Below are positions 36,408 to 45,305 of a stretch of 45,305 nt of DNA, one piece after another. This DNA is from Acephala macrosclerotiorum. Its lineage: Eukaryota; Ascomycota; Leotiomycetes; Helotiales; Mollisiaceae. The DNA is taken from contig MU119553.1 in NCBI GenBank assembly GCA_014904845.1, forward strand, positions 2,135 through 47,439, given 5' to 3'. How positions within the stretch are numbered: position 1 is the first letter of the stretch; each line of letters begins with the position of its first letter. Made by a program: the position numbers and the translations under genes. The notes under the pieces were generated by a model. That model was not told the DNA's origin, searched no databases, and was given only the letters and a program-made list of their open reading frames with translations.

Positions 36408-37500
36408 GTGACTTTGTATGTTGTTGGCATTTCGAGGAGTTCGGTGTAGGAGATCCCAGTTGGCTGGCTTCTCGGCATTTTGCTGGAGCTGGTGGGTCTT
36501 CGTAATCTATACCATTTTGATTTCGAGGTCTCTCCCTTTCTTCTCGACTTCAAGAGATTCACAGTGTATTCTGGACGTATACGTACGCGAGGGAAGTTCC
36601 TTAGAGGGAACAAAAATCGTCGAGACTGCCACTCCGCCTCTCGCCCCCAACTTCGGGGCTCAAACACAACATCCACCACAACAAACCAAATGGAAATTCC
36701 CAACCGTGCCCTTCTCCGCATGCAACTATCAACGTTATCTCACAACAGCGGAACATCCAGCGCCCTCACCACCCAATTCACCACCTCAAACAGAACGAAT
36801 TCCCTCTCATTCCTACTTTCCAACCCCTGCGGAAGTATGGACCACTTTTCAACAGCCCACGCGCGGAACCGCCACAGCTTCGACGTGCAACACAATTGAT
36901 TTAGAGATGTGGCAATTCATCGTCTAGATTCCCATCTGGAGGCGAATCTGTGGGAAGCCACAGAAGAAGAAAGCGCGAAAAGACTGCGATGAAATGGGAT
37001 GGGATGATCACGTGGATTTAAGGTTTGGGCTGGTGGAGATGTGGAGATGTGGAGGGGAGCAGGCGTTGCTGATCGCGATTTCATCTTCCTTCATAACAAG
37101 AGGTCCAGCCTCCGAACAGTGACAGAGACCACGAAGATATTAGCTAGACTTTGTGACGGATTAATATTCGAGGGACTCGCAAGCACCGTTCTCATGCCCC
37201 ATACCGCCCTGGATATCGTCATTCTGAGACTCGGCCCGCAAGGTTGTGCAGCCTCGAGGCAGCCACAGGACGGTCTTGGTTGATCGCAGCCTATCGCCTC
37301 AAATGAGCAACTACCAGATCTACTTAGTAGATCAGGGCTGCGGCATAGAGGCTGAGGCTGGCGCTCTTCAGAAACGTTGAAATCCAGGAGGTGAGTTTGC
37401 CTCGAGTGAGGCTTTGGATTCTCGAGCATAACTTCATTATAGGCTCTTTCTTGGCAAAACGCGTCCCTTCACTTTCTTCCAGCAGTCTGCTTGTCCCAGA
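36408..37500. other. Spacer of about 1.1 kb without a supported gene
   Basis: Two overlapping plus-strand frames (36,418-36,927 and 36,480-36,899) and minus-strand frames exist, but no motif or composition favours any of them. A short GGAGATGT duplication lies near 37,036-37,055. The final part is presumably promoter of the next gene. Confidence 0.45.
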
Positions 37501-38335
37501 ATGATAGGTACAGTGGTCCAGAAGGCCTTTGCGGTCTTCGTACTTTCGCTGTTTTCTTTCTCGACCACTGTTTCCACGACTTGCTACCTCTATGGTGGAC
37601 AGCCAATTGACGATGCTTACCAGCCTTGCAATGGCACAGCACCTGTCTAGTAAGTGCTTTGCCTCTACTAAATTGTGGGGAATCACGACTGCATTACCAG
37701 TACTGGTACAAATCCCACATACCATTCGATTGGAAGCCTCTTGAGGATCTGCCGCTGATATACGATATAACAGGTGCGACTGGCGATGTAGAAATCACAG
37801 CATGCGATGACGGAAGCTACTGTTGCGACGCTTGAGGGGGGCTATTTATTGTAAACAACCAAGTCTCCGTGACAAAGTTGACGACCAGCTCGAGTTCTTT
37901 CTCTTCTACATCTACAGCTACAAGATCGTCGACGAATCTGCCATCCTCCTCCTCCTCCTCCTCCCCCCCCCCCAACTACAACTTCGCCAGCTACTGTTTC
38001 AACGGGCACCAATACCTCGAGTCCTTTACCTGTACCAACGAATAATGGGCTGAGCACTGGAGCCAAGGTTGGCATAGCTGTTGGTGCTGTCCCAGGGGTC
38101 ATTGCGATCGCTGGAGCTGTCTTCCTAGTGCTGCGGAGGAAGAAAAAAAGCAGGCCTGGAGGTAGAGCCGCCATATACTTACGGAACTGTGTCGCACCCC
38201 AGTACAGCAATGGCTAAGCGTCCCTCGGAGATGGGTGGCAATTGGAGGGGGCAAGGACTTTCGAGCCAGCCTGGGCCTGTGCAGCATTATGCGGAGATGC
38301 CAACCAACATGAAAGAAAAAAAGAAATTTTGGTAG
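37501..38335 (+). pseudogene. Damaged secreted/membrane Cys-rich protein gene
   Basis: The parts resemble a common fungal type-I membrane protein: signal peptide (MIGTVVQKAFAVFVLSLFSF), a first Cys motif TCYLYGGQPIDDAYQPC, a later DDGSYCCD, a Ser/Thr/Pro-rich stalk, one membrane helix (VGIAVGAVPGVIAIAGAVFL) followed by RRKKK, and a tail ending NMKEKKKFW. They lie in different frames. An in-frame TGA is at 37,833-37,835; a run of 11 C at 37,963-37,973 and a run of 7 A at 38,143-38,149 each shift the frame by +1. An intron-like GTAAGT...CAG is at 37,650-37,700, but the frame does not connect well and the Cys core expected between the first motif and DDGSYCCD is absent. It is either a decayed gene or one with homopolymer sequencing errors. 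The family has no assigned function known to me. Confidence 0.6.
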
Positions 38336-38703
38336 AAGTTTTCTATACGCTATTAAGCCCATGCAAGTTTCGGTTCATCCTGCTATGATAGTGGTTCTTT
38401 CTATTCGTTATTTTCACCGTTTCATACTTCCTTTCGCATTCGTTCCGGGATCCGGTGCCACTGCCCAGTTCTGGGACATCTACTCCCGACCTAGCCAATG
38501 CTTTTCGTGCCCTGTAAGTACAGCAAGTGCCGGACGTTACGCAACGTAGCGAGGAGGCGAATTGAAAGCAGGGCTGTCCATCTCACATCAGAATCCGTCG
38601 ATCAATATCAACATTACCCCGCGCTCCCCCTGCGCTCCCCCTATATCACCCCACCACATGTCCAATTCTGCATCTCGAGTTCATCATCGAGCATCATACA
38701 AAG
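38336..38703 (+). other. Promoter region of the epoxide hydrolase gene
   Basis: Non-coding spacer. A tandem GCGCTCCCCCT pair lies at about 38,619-38,641, followed by TATATC, 60-85 bp before the ATG. Confidence 0.4.
38619..38648 (+). promoter_or_regulatory. Tandem GCGCTCCCCCT motif plus TATATC
   Basis: Two adjacent copies of an 11-bp C-rich motif directly before a TATA-like sequence, about 55-85 bp upstream of the epoxide hydrolase start. It could be an activator site and core promoter; this is inferred from position only. Confidence 0.35.
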
Positions 38704-40268
38704 ATGTCTCAAATCACACCGTACAAGATTGAGGTTTCGGAGGAGCGCTTGGTGAAATTAAAGCAAAAGCTCCAGCTAGTCGACTTCCCAGACGAACTCG
38801 AAGATGCCCAGTGGACCTACGGCGCACCTCTGTACTCTCTCTCCCTCTCCTTTCCCATCCACACCACTAACAGTTGTCCAGGAAAGACATCAAGTCCCTC
38901 ACTAAATACTGGCTCGAGAAATTTGACTGGCGCGCAGCCGAGGCGAACCTCAACCAACTACCTCATTTCCAAACCTCGATTGAGGTCGAAACCTTCAACT
39001 CCCTCGACCTTCATTTCATCCACCAAAAATCCTCTGATCCAAAGGCGATTCCACTGCTGTTCGTACATGGCTGGCCTGGGAGCTTCATCGAAGTCACCAA
39101 ATTGTTGCCGTTACTCAAGAACCAGTTCCACGTCGTAGCACCGAGTTTGCCGAATTTTGGATTCTCGGGCAGGGTTACCAAAAAAGGGTTTGGGCTGGGA
39201 CAACATGCGGAAGTGTGCCATGAACTAATGCTCTCTTTGGGTTATGATCAATACGGTAATTTCTGTCCCTTCCTGTTTGAACTTTGCTGACATTTTGAAG
39301 CGACACAAGGAGTGAGCTTACAAAGATTTTCGAAGGATACTCTGACTAACAAAATCGCAGGGCGACTTCGGTGCTCTCATCTCCAGAACCATGGCTTCCA
39401 AGTACCCACAACACCTCAAAGCATACCACATCAACCTGATCATAGCTGCCGAGCCGATCTGGACTGAAGAGAATCCGAAGCCAGAGTACACCAAGCAAGA
39501 GATAGCAGGCCTTCAACAAGTAGCCGAATTCTTCAGGGAGGGAAGTGGGTATTCTGCTATTCAGGGAACCAGGGTAAGCCTCCGATCTTTGGGTAAAAAT
39601 GTGGGATTCTGCTGATGTGGAATAGCCTGCTACTCTCGCGTTCTCGTTGCAGGACTCGCCTGTTGGGTTACTGGCTTGGATATATGAGAAGTTGAAGACT
39701 GTAAGTATAACAATCATTTATCGCCTCATTGATTGTGCTTACGCATCCAATTCAGTGGGCAGACGATTATCCATGGACACCAGATGAGATCCTAACCTGG
39801 ATATCAATCTACTATTTCTCCACCGCTGGTCCAGGAGCTAATATCTATACTTATTACGAGAGTGAGTTTATCCCCACGCTAATTTACTGCCCTTTCTTCC
39901 TCTTTCTACCGCAGCTGGAGAGCACTCTGTTTATACGCAAGCTATCAAGACCCCTCGTCTCTTTCCTAAATATTGTTCTTTTACAGCGCTCATAAACTGG
40001 ATCTGAAGTGGCCCACGACCCAATCAACAACTTACTCTCAACCCAAAAATACATCGACGTTCCGCTCGGACTAGCTTCTTTCCTAAAAGAGGTGGCTAGT
40101 TATCCGGAGAGTTGGTGGGTTGGGATGGGACCGGTGGTTTGTAAGAGGAGGTTTGATAAGGGGGGGCATTTTGCTGCTTGGGAGAGACCGGAGGATTTAG
40201 CGGGCTGTTTGGAGGAGATGTTTGGGAGAGGTGGACCTTGCGAGAATGCGATCTTGAAAGGCGCTTGA
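38704..40268 (+). CDS. Epoxide hydrolase (alpha/beta hydrolase with EHN domain), about 402 aa, eight exons
   Basis: Exons 38,704-38,831, 38,882-39,255, 39,301-39,311, 39,361-39,573, 39,626-39,700, 39,756-39,861, 39,915-39,956 and 40,009-40,268. The enzyme opens epoxides to diols via an alkyl-enzyme ester. Residues 1-70 match the N-terminal EHN region ([34 protein letters not shown]); HGWPGS at 105-110 forms the oxyanion hole; QGGDFGA supplies nucleophile Asp173, assembled through an 11-nt micro-exon; the lid has PWTPDEIL and [24 protein letters not shown] gives catalytic His370. Length is normal. There is no signal peptide, so it is probably cytosolic. The seventh intron needs a weak donor (GTCTCT) and acceptor CTGAAG at 40,008; if it is not spliced so, a frameshift near 39,990-40,008 breaks the gene. 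Family is certain, intactness less so. Confidence 0.85.
39301..39311 (+). other. 11-nt micro-exon of the epoxide hydrolase
   Basis: Lies between a 45-bp intron (donor GTAATT, acceptor GAAG) and a 49-bp intron (donor GTGAGC, branch CTGAC or CTAAC, acceptor CGCAG). It codes for the last two bases of Ala and then Thr-Gln-Gly, restoring the family motif TQGGDFG around the nucleophile. Skipping it would shift the frame just before Asp173. Confidence 0.75.
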
Positions 40269-40584
40269 CGATGGATAGAGTAAGTTCTGCTTGCCGTCAT
40301 GTTTTCTCAATCGCGATTTTTGTTCTTCAAGATTTTCCAATAATCCCAGCCTCAAACGAATCGCTGGTAAATCTATTGCTACAAACAGAGCACCATTCTT
40401 CTGCATACTACGTTTGAAGTCTTGGGTGAAGGTGACCCTTCTTGATTACTGTAGTCATTCTAATTCGGACCGTCCCGCCTTTATTAACTCTACAACTCAC
40501 ATCGCAATTCATTTTCCACATCAACCATTGTTGAAAGTCCCAGCACCATCCATGCCACATTTGGCCACTTGATAACCTCTACAG

Positions 40585-41451
40585 ATCCCGGACAAGATCC
40601 AGAATACACTGGCTGATTTGAAACGTCTCTACACAGGCATCCAGACCATCGACAGTGATCCCATACCCTACTTGCGTGGCCTGTCAAAGAGCAATCGAGA
40701 TCTCGACAAAATCTACAAGTTTGAAAGTCTTCTCATGTTTGACAAAGTGATCAAGAGGAAAGAGCTACAGAATGGAAAAATCGATCTTCAACTTATAGTA
40801 GCTTTGAACGAAGTCAAGCAGTTCAGACTATATGTGAAAATCAGAGACTGCAGTGTCATTCTTAGCCAGGAGATCCATCTCAATGACGGATTCCTAGCCG
40901 ACTTCAAGTTCCAAAGATTGGAATTTGTCTCAAGTTCCATCACAAGCATTGAGGAGGAGAAACAAATCGAATTATTCGAGAAATTTTTGAGAGAGACTTT
41001 GGTCGTTGAGGATCCGAGAAAATTGAGAACTTCTCTGGAGACTGCCTTGAGATATCTTACAGACGAAGCACTAAATTCTGATGAATTCATTCATTTTCTA
41101 AAGCACTTCGTTGAAGGAGACCTTAGGTAAGTCACCCCTTCTCGGCTCCTGAGAGGTGCTGCGTGCATGCACAGCCCACAACTCCGGAACAAGCAATTCC
41201 ACTCTCCAAGACGTATGGAACAAGTTTGCTAACTACGAAACCTCAGATCAAGATTTAACTCACAATCAAGAAGAGCATACGAGAAGGTAGACTTCCATGC
41301 TTTGCACACTCAGATAGCCCAAGACTTGGGCATGCAGAGCCTCGGACTTCGAGAGCATGACAAGGAAATTTGCTTCAAATTCTTACAGGTAGTTGAGAAG
41401 CCATTTTATAGCCATTTTTCCTGGGCAGTGAATGGAAGTTACGACCTGTGA
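40585..41451 (+). CDS. Unrecognised spliced protein, 5' end uncertain
   Basis: Two exons, 40,585-41,126 and 41,247-41,451, read as one 248-residue frame across an intron with donor GTAAGT, branch GCTAAC and acceptor CTCAG. The first base follows an acceptor (GATAACCTCTACAG), so a 5' exon is missing. A candidate is ATGGATAGA at 40,271-40,279 followed by GTAAGT, giving MDR-IPDKIQ, but it starts 2 bp after the epoxide hydrolase stop and needs a 305-bp intron, so I do not rely on it. The product looks soluble and helical, rich in Lys, Glu, Leu and Phe, with no signal peptide or membrane helix (FESLLMFDKVIKRKE, EKFLRETLVVEDPRKLRTS, DEFIHFLKHFVEGDLR). I recognise no family. Confidence 0.55.
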
Positions 41452-41686
41452 CTCGTATGGCCAGGAATCATGTAATGTTCGTCCGTCGGTGGGCGTTGGG
41501 GCTTCTGAGAACCGAGCCGGTGCACGAAAGCCCCTGAAGCCTTGCCAAGCAGGCTCGTGCAGGAAGCCGCAACTTCCTCCCTTCAAATTCAACCTCCTTC
41601 CCTTTCGACTTCTTTGTGTCTGGGACCTTCCACTTCATCTTGAGGTGAGGATCAATCACACATTCAAATCTCAACCGTTCAGCACC
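41452..41686 (+). other. Short spacer and 5' leader of the GrpB-like gene
   Basis: An open frame runs through this region into the GrpB-like start, but its composition and lack of family match suggest it is not coding. The stretch just before the ATG (CAACCGTTCAGCACC) resembles a fungal 5' leader. Confidence 0.45.
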
Positions 41687-42276
41687 ATGAAGATCCTTCT
41701 CGAAGAGCACAATCCGGCATGGACTATCGAATTTGTTCGAGTACGCGATGACCTCCTCGCCACTCTCAAAGACATCCCAATCCGCTCTATTGAGCATGTT
41801 GGTAGCACCTCAATCCCTGGCTTGGTTGCAAACCAGTCCTAGACGTCGACATCATTATTTCGTCAGACAACTTGGAAGCTGCACGAGCGGCCTTGGTCCC
41901 GGCCGGATACGTCGACATCAGAGAATACGGCGTCCCTGGACGATGGGCATTTTGACAGCCAGGCTTTATCTTGAATGCGAAAGATGGCTCGGGGAATGTG
42001 AGAGATGATACGGGAGAGAAGGAGATGAGACGGAATGTCTATGTGACTCTAGACGGATGTGTGTCTTTGAGAGATCACTTGGGTTTGAAGAGGATGTTGT
42101 TGGAACACGATGAGTTGTGGGAGGAGTATGAGAAGGTGAAGAGAAAGATTGTGGCGGGAAGGGTTCATAGTACGCTTGAGTATTGTAAAAAGAAGACTGA
42201 TGTGTTGGTGAAGATTTTGAGGACGGCGGGATGGGAGGAAAGTGAGTTGGAGGAGGTGAGGAGGGCCAACGAGTGA
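41687..42276 (+). pseudogene. Damaged GrpB-family (UPF0157, nucleotidyltransferase-like) gene
   Basis: Reads MKILLEEHNPAWTIEFVRV, then the family hallmark SIEHVGSTSIPGL, then after a one-base loss near 41,830-41,834 continues in the next frame with PVLDVDIIISSDNLEAARAA, GVPGRWAF, an in-frame TGA at 41,953-41,955, and RRNVYVTLDG, LRDHLGLKRMLLEHDELWEEY to a stop at 42,274. Expected length about 195 residues. The TGA most likely replaces CGA (Arg). No intron signal explains the frame change. The family fold is related to nucleotidyltransferases, but its function is not established. Either a pseudogene or a sequence with errors. Confidence 0.75.
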
Positions 42277-42590
42277 TTGGAGAACTGCATCTCATTGAGG
42301 TGTTGAAGATTCTTCGGTCCGGGACTCCGCATTCTCCGTTTCAAGTGCAATACTGAAGTCTCCGTAAAGAATTCGATTAGATCAGGTTAAAGTGAAAGTG
42401 AATGGGAGGAGGTAAAGGCGCCAACGACCTACTGAGACCGCGTCGCGTCTTTCCTTTCCTCTCTCCTCTTTCTTCTCTCATCAACCTTCAACTTCTCGCA
42501 ACGGCGTGGATCTTCTGTTTTATTATTCTATACCTTCTCCGTCTTAATCAGAATGTGCCGCGATAGAAGAGATATTCAGAGACTTCAAAC
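42277..42590 (+). other. Spacer upstream of the 2OG oxygenase pseudogene
   Basis: Normal-GC non-coding sequence with a pyrimidine-rich stretch (TTTCCTTTCCTCTCTCCTC) at about 42,452-42,470, common before fungal transcription starts. No gene seen. Confidence 0.5.
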
Positions 42591-43605
42591 ATGGCTTGGC
42601 CACTCGAACCGGTGTCATACATTCTCTTGCCACCATTCCCACGAGAAGTCGACTCGAAGAGCCCACCTCTCATTAATATAGATCCAAGGGTGCTAAAAGA
42701 AGACTTTGAAGAATGCCCCACCAGCATCCAGACCTATAGAAGCTTTTCATTCCTCGAGAGTGTCGAAATGTTTCCAAATCCAGGCATCTCACTTCGAAAT
42801 GGGGCCCGATCGGTCTTCCATTATCAACACGCGACGCTGCCATGATCATACAAGAAAGCCATCTGGCACCTTTTGAGCAAGGAGAGCAAACAATCGTTGA
42901 CACCAAGGAGAGCAAGACTTGAGGGCTTTCCAAAGACGAGTTTGAGATTACGAACAGCTCCTGGTACCCCTTTCCTCGGTTTTTAGTCACTAAGGTCAGC
43001 ACTGGTCTTTGTGTCGATGCGATAGGTAAAGGTATCAAGGTAGAGCCATATAAGCTTCTCCCGTGTGACAAGGGTGCTACGTTCAAGGCTCATAGGGAGC
43101 AGCACCGTGTCATCTGAGTCTCGAGGTTTCCGACGTTTTCTGGTTCGGAGAAAGCTCCGCGGATTTTTCGAACATTGGTCATATGCTTACCATGCAAGCA
43201 TGAGGGTGGTGAGGTTTACGCTTCCCGGGCAGGAAAGACAGCAACCCTTAATACCTCTGCTCGTCTCAATTTGGTCTTTCGTGCATGGCCTGGTAAGCAC
43301 TTCAAACCTACTCTGTGAATTCTGCTGACACTTCCCCATCAGGTTTGCAGATGTTTCTCACGAAGTTAAAGTGGTATAGTCAGGTTATAGATTAGTACTT
43401 ATGTATAACTTGATTCACAATGTGTTCAAATCGCGAGAGCTTGGAGCAAACGCGGACAAAGATATGTCGAATTTAAAGCTGCTTTTCAAGACATAGGACT
43501 ACAACATTCAACAAGACCCTACGTATCCTTTGGCCCTGGGGTTTCGCTGGAACATAAGTATATAGATGCAAATCTTAGGTTTCAAGATCTGAAGGGGCGG
43601 GATCT
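42591..43605 (+). pseudogene. Broken 2-oxoglutarate/Fe(II) oxygenase (prolyl-4-hydroxylase-like), 3' truncated
   Basis: Family blocks appear in the right order but in several frames: MAWPLEPVSYILLPPF...PNPGISLRN; after a one-base loss at about 42,801-42,804, GPIGLPLSTRDAAMIIQES and EQTIVDTKESKT; TGA at 42,920-42,922 where Trp is expected; VEPYKLLPCDKGATFKAHRE (HxE where the metal-binding HxD is usual); TLVICLPCKHEGGEVYASRA; a frame change near 43,250-43,262; across an intact-looking intron (43,293-43,342, GTAAGC/CAG), MAWFADVSHEVKVV; TAG at 43,377-43,379; SGYRLVLMYNLI; then LEHKYIDANLRFQDLKGRD up to a GTAAGT donor at 43,606. A further TGA at 43,115 may lie in an unrecognised intron. Beyond the donor no coding sequence follows: repeat-like and AT-rich DNA replaces the 3' half. 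Such proteins use Fe(II), 2-oxoglutarate and O2; this one cannot be functional as read. Confidence 0.75.
43293..43342 (+). other. Surviving intron of the 2OG oxygenase pseudogene
   Basis: 50 bp with GTAAGC donor, CTGAC branch site and CATCAG acceptor. Splicing joins ATGGCCTG to GTTTGCAGA and gives the family motif AWFADVSHEV. Confidence 0.75.
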
Positions 43606-43623
43606 GTAAGTAGTTGCTCGTCT

Positions 43624-43675
43624 GCGTGAAGCTTGCGAGGACCTCGAATTATTCCGCACCTCGCGAACTTCACGC
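43624..43675. repeat. Hairpin at the gene-island edge
   Basis: Arms GCGTGAAGCTTGCGAGG (43,624-43,640) and CCTCGCGAACTTCACGC (43,659-43,675) pair at 15 of 17 positions around an 18-nt loop. It lies directly after the truncation point of the oxygenase and before the AT-rich block. It may be a transposon end or a repeat junction. Confidence 0.8.
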
Positions 43676-43697
43676 GAGAGCTCTGAGTCAGGCTCGA

Positions 43698-43796
43698 TTT
43701 CGATACTTAAAGCATCGATACAATATCGATACTAAATAGTATTAATCAAGTATTACAAATATCGATACGTATCGATAAAAAATCGATTTTTATACC
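43698..43796. repeat. Cluster of ATCGATAC motifs
   Basis: Six ATCGAT-related sites in 100 bp, including the perfect palindrome ATCGATACGTATCGAT. They may be CpG-bearing remnants of a tandem repeat. No function is inferred. Confidence 0.6.
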
Positions 43797-45305
43797 GCTT
43801 TTTTACTTTGCACTTTACAATTCTTTTTCTCTTTACTTTTCTCTTCTCGTACAACGATTTTATTTGAATTATATTTTCAAAATATTTTTTCTATTTGAAT
43901 CAAACTCTTTTTTTTATAGTTTTTATTTTAGTAAAATCAATTACGATTATTTAAAGTTATAATACGAAATAAAAATTCTTTGTTTAAAAGTATTATTATC
44001 GTTCGATTAAAAAAGAAAATTAAATATATTTTATTATACTCATTATACTAATTCAATAAAAAATTTACTGTACAGTACTACTATAATAAAAAATATAAAA
44101 AACTATTTAAAAAACTATTATTAAATTATTATTAAAAAAATTTTAAACAAAAATCAAATAGCGATTAATAAACAATTAAAACAATACTATTAACAAACTA
44201 ATAAAACTAATAAAAAAAAAAGAATTTAATATCGAAATCTTAAAAACTTGTTTTAATACGTCAATTCTCGTTGAAACTTTAATTACTTTTATTATCGTAC
44301 GAAACTTATTTTTTTATTTCATTAAATAATCAAAATTTTACACTTTTTACTAAACATTAAATCGAATCTCTAAAAGCAAAATCACGATTACTTATTCAAA
44401 AATTATTTTTTTAATCAAAAAAACTTAAAAAAAATACTAAAATATTATACGACGAATATTTTAAACAATATTTTCACATATTTATATTTCTTTTAATATT
44501 TGAATCTCTTCAAATCGCTAGTTTTTATTAGCAATTTGTACTCACTTTACTACGTACAATCAAAAGAAGTAAAAAACTTTTCTCGCTTTAAAAAAAATCT
44601 CTAATTATAATTCAAAAACTCAATTTACTATTTTTTAATCAATTCTTAAAAATTACAATATTATACGAAAACTTAAAACTATCGTAAAAAATAATACTTT
44701 TACAAATAACGTTCTTTATCGATTAATTTAAAAAAATTTAAAAAATACGCTTAATTTAATTTAAAAAATAAAATATTAACGTATTTACTATTTTAATTAT
44801 ATTATTAATCTTATTATACAAATTTTTTTATTTACAAATATAATTAATTTAAATAATTTTAAATCGTACAATCAATAAAAAGAAATTAAAACTTTTAATA
44901 TAATGAAAACAATAAAAATTTAATTTAAACTTATAAATCTATTTAATCAAATATATAATATTGTAATCTATATTTATAAATCGATTAAAAAAACAAAAAA
45001 ATTTCGTACGCTTACAAAAAAATTAATTCTAATAAATAATTGTACGAAATAAAATAATTAATATTAAATACTTTTTGTATTATTTAATTTACAATTCGCA
45101 ATAAAAAAATATTATTAAAACTATAAAAAAAGTTTAAAAAAAATATTTTGATTTTTAAAAATTAAAAAAAGTTTTATACAATCAAAAATTTTTTTACTTT
45201 TTTTCAACGAACTATTTTTACTATTAAAAAAAATTCTATTTCTTTTGATTTTATTTTTTTTATAATAAATATTTTAATTAAATATTTTCAAAAAATATTT
45301 TTTTT
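43797..45305. other. Right AT-rich, RIP-like block without genes
   Basis: No gene on either strand. In 44,281-44,640 I counted 51 C (9 CpG, about 42 in CpA or CpT) but only 16 G (9 CpG), so here the plus-strand G, that is the minus-strand C, has been removed outside CpG. This is opposite to the start of the window. The block continues off the right edge. Confidence 0.8.

Noticed and set aside
36418..36927. 169-codon plus-strand frame and an overlapping 139-codon frame
   Set aside because: No recognised motif or splice support, and neither frame is favoured over the other; could hide a small gene but is not supported.
37833..43117. Several in-frame TGA codons suggesting TGA read as an amino acid
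   Set aside because: TGA acts as the normal stop of the epoxide hydrolase, and the same damaged genes also carry frameshifts and a TAG, which recoding cannot explain.

Overview
This window looks like nuclear DNA of a filamentous ascomycete (Pezizomycotina). The evidence is short introns (mostly 45-90 bp) with GTAAGT-type donors and CAG acceptors, a GPI-anchored DFG5/DCW1-type wall mannosidase, a fungal epoxide hydrolase, a BRCT nuclear protein, and a two-compartment layout: a normal-GC gene island between extremely AT-rich blocks. The class cannot be fixed from the sequence alone.

Bases 1 to about 27,540 are almost pure A+T and hold no credible gene. The block is built of old repeats decayed by C-to-T and G-to-A changes, the signature of repeat-induced point mutation (RIP). 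I can trace four families: (i) a direct pair of about 195 bp at 7.76 and 9.79 kb; (ii) a direct pair of about 0.71-0.76 kb at 10.58 and 21.18 kb, probably the two LTRs of one buried retrotransposon; (iii) a 1.1-2.2 kb repeat with internal units of about 194 bp, present at least five times, reverse-oriented on the left (3.2 and 12.0 kb) and forward on the right (22.1, 25.0 and 27.6 kb), the last copy hardly mutated; (iv) a terminal-inverted-repeat element with an internal GCGTCTGGA minisatellite, inserted in opposite orientations into two copies of (iii). In decayed copies nearly every C and G outside CpG is lost while CpG mostly survives, and the strand that lost its C changes along the block.

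From about 28.7 to 43.6 kb is the gene island. On the minus strand lie a 1013-aa BRCT protein and, 82 bp downstream, a 192-aa S/T-P-rich protein. On the plus strand follow a GH76 DFG5/DCW1-like mannosidase, a damaged secreted/membrane Cys-rich gene, an eight-exon epoxide hydrolase, an unrecognised spliced gene, a damaged GrpB-family gene and a damaged 2-oxoglutarate/Fe(II) oxygenase whose 3' end runs into the right AT-rich block. Short MITE-like elements sit in the spacers. No operon or biosynthetic cluster is evident: the genes look like unrelated neighbours (nuclear/cell cycle, wall, detoxification), and the damaged ones lie in the right half, near the AT-rich edge.

From 43.7 kb to the end the sequence is AT-rich again, with a strong excess of C over G on the plus strand.
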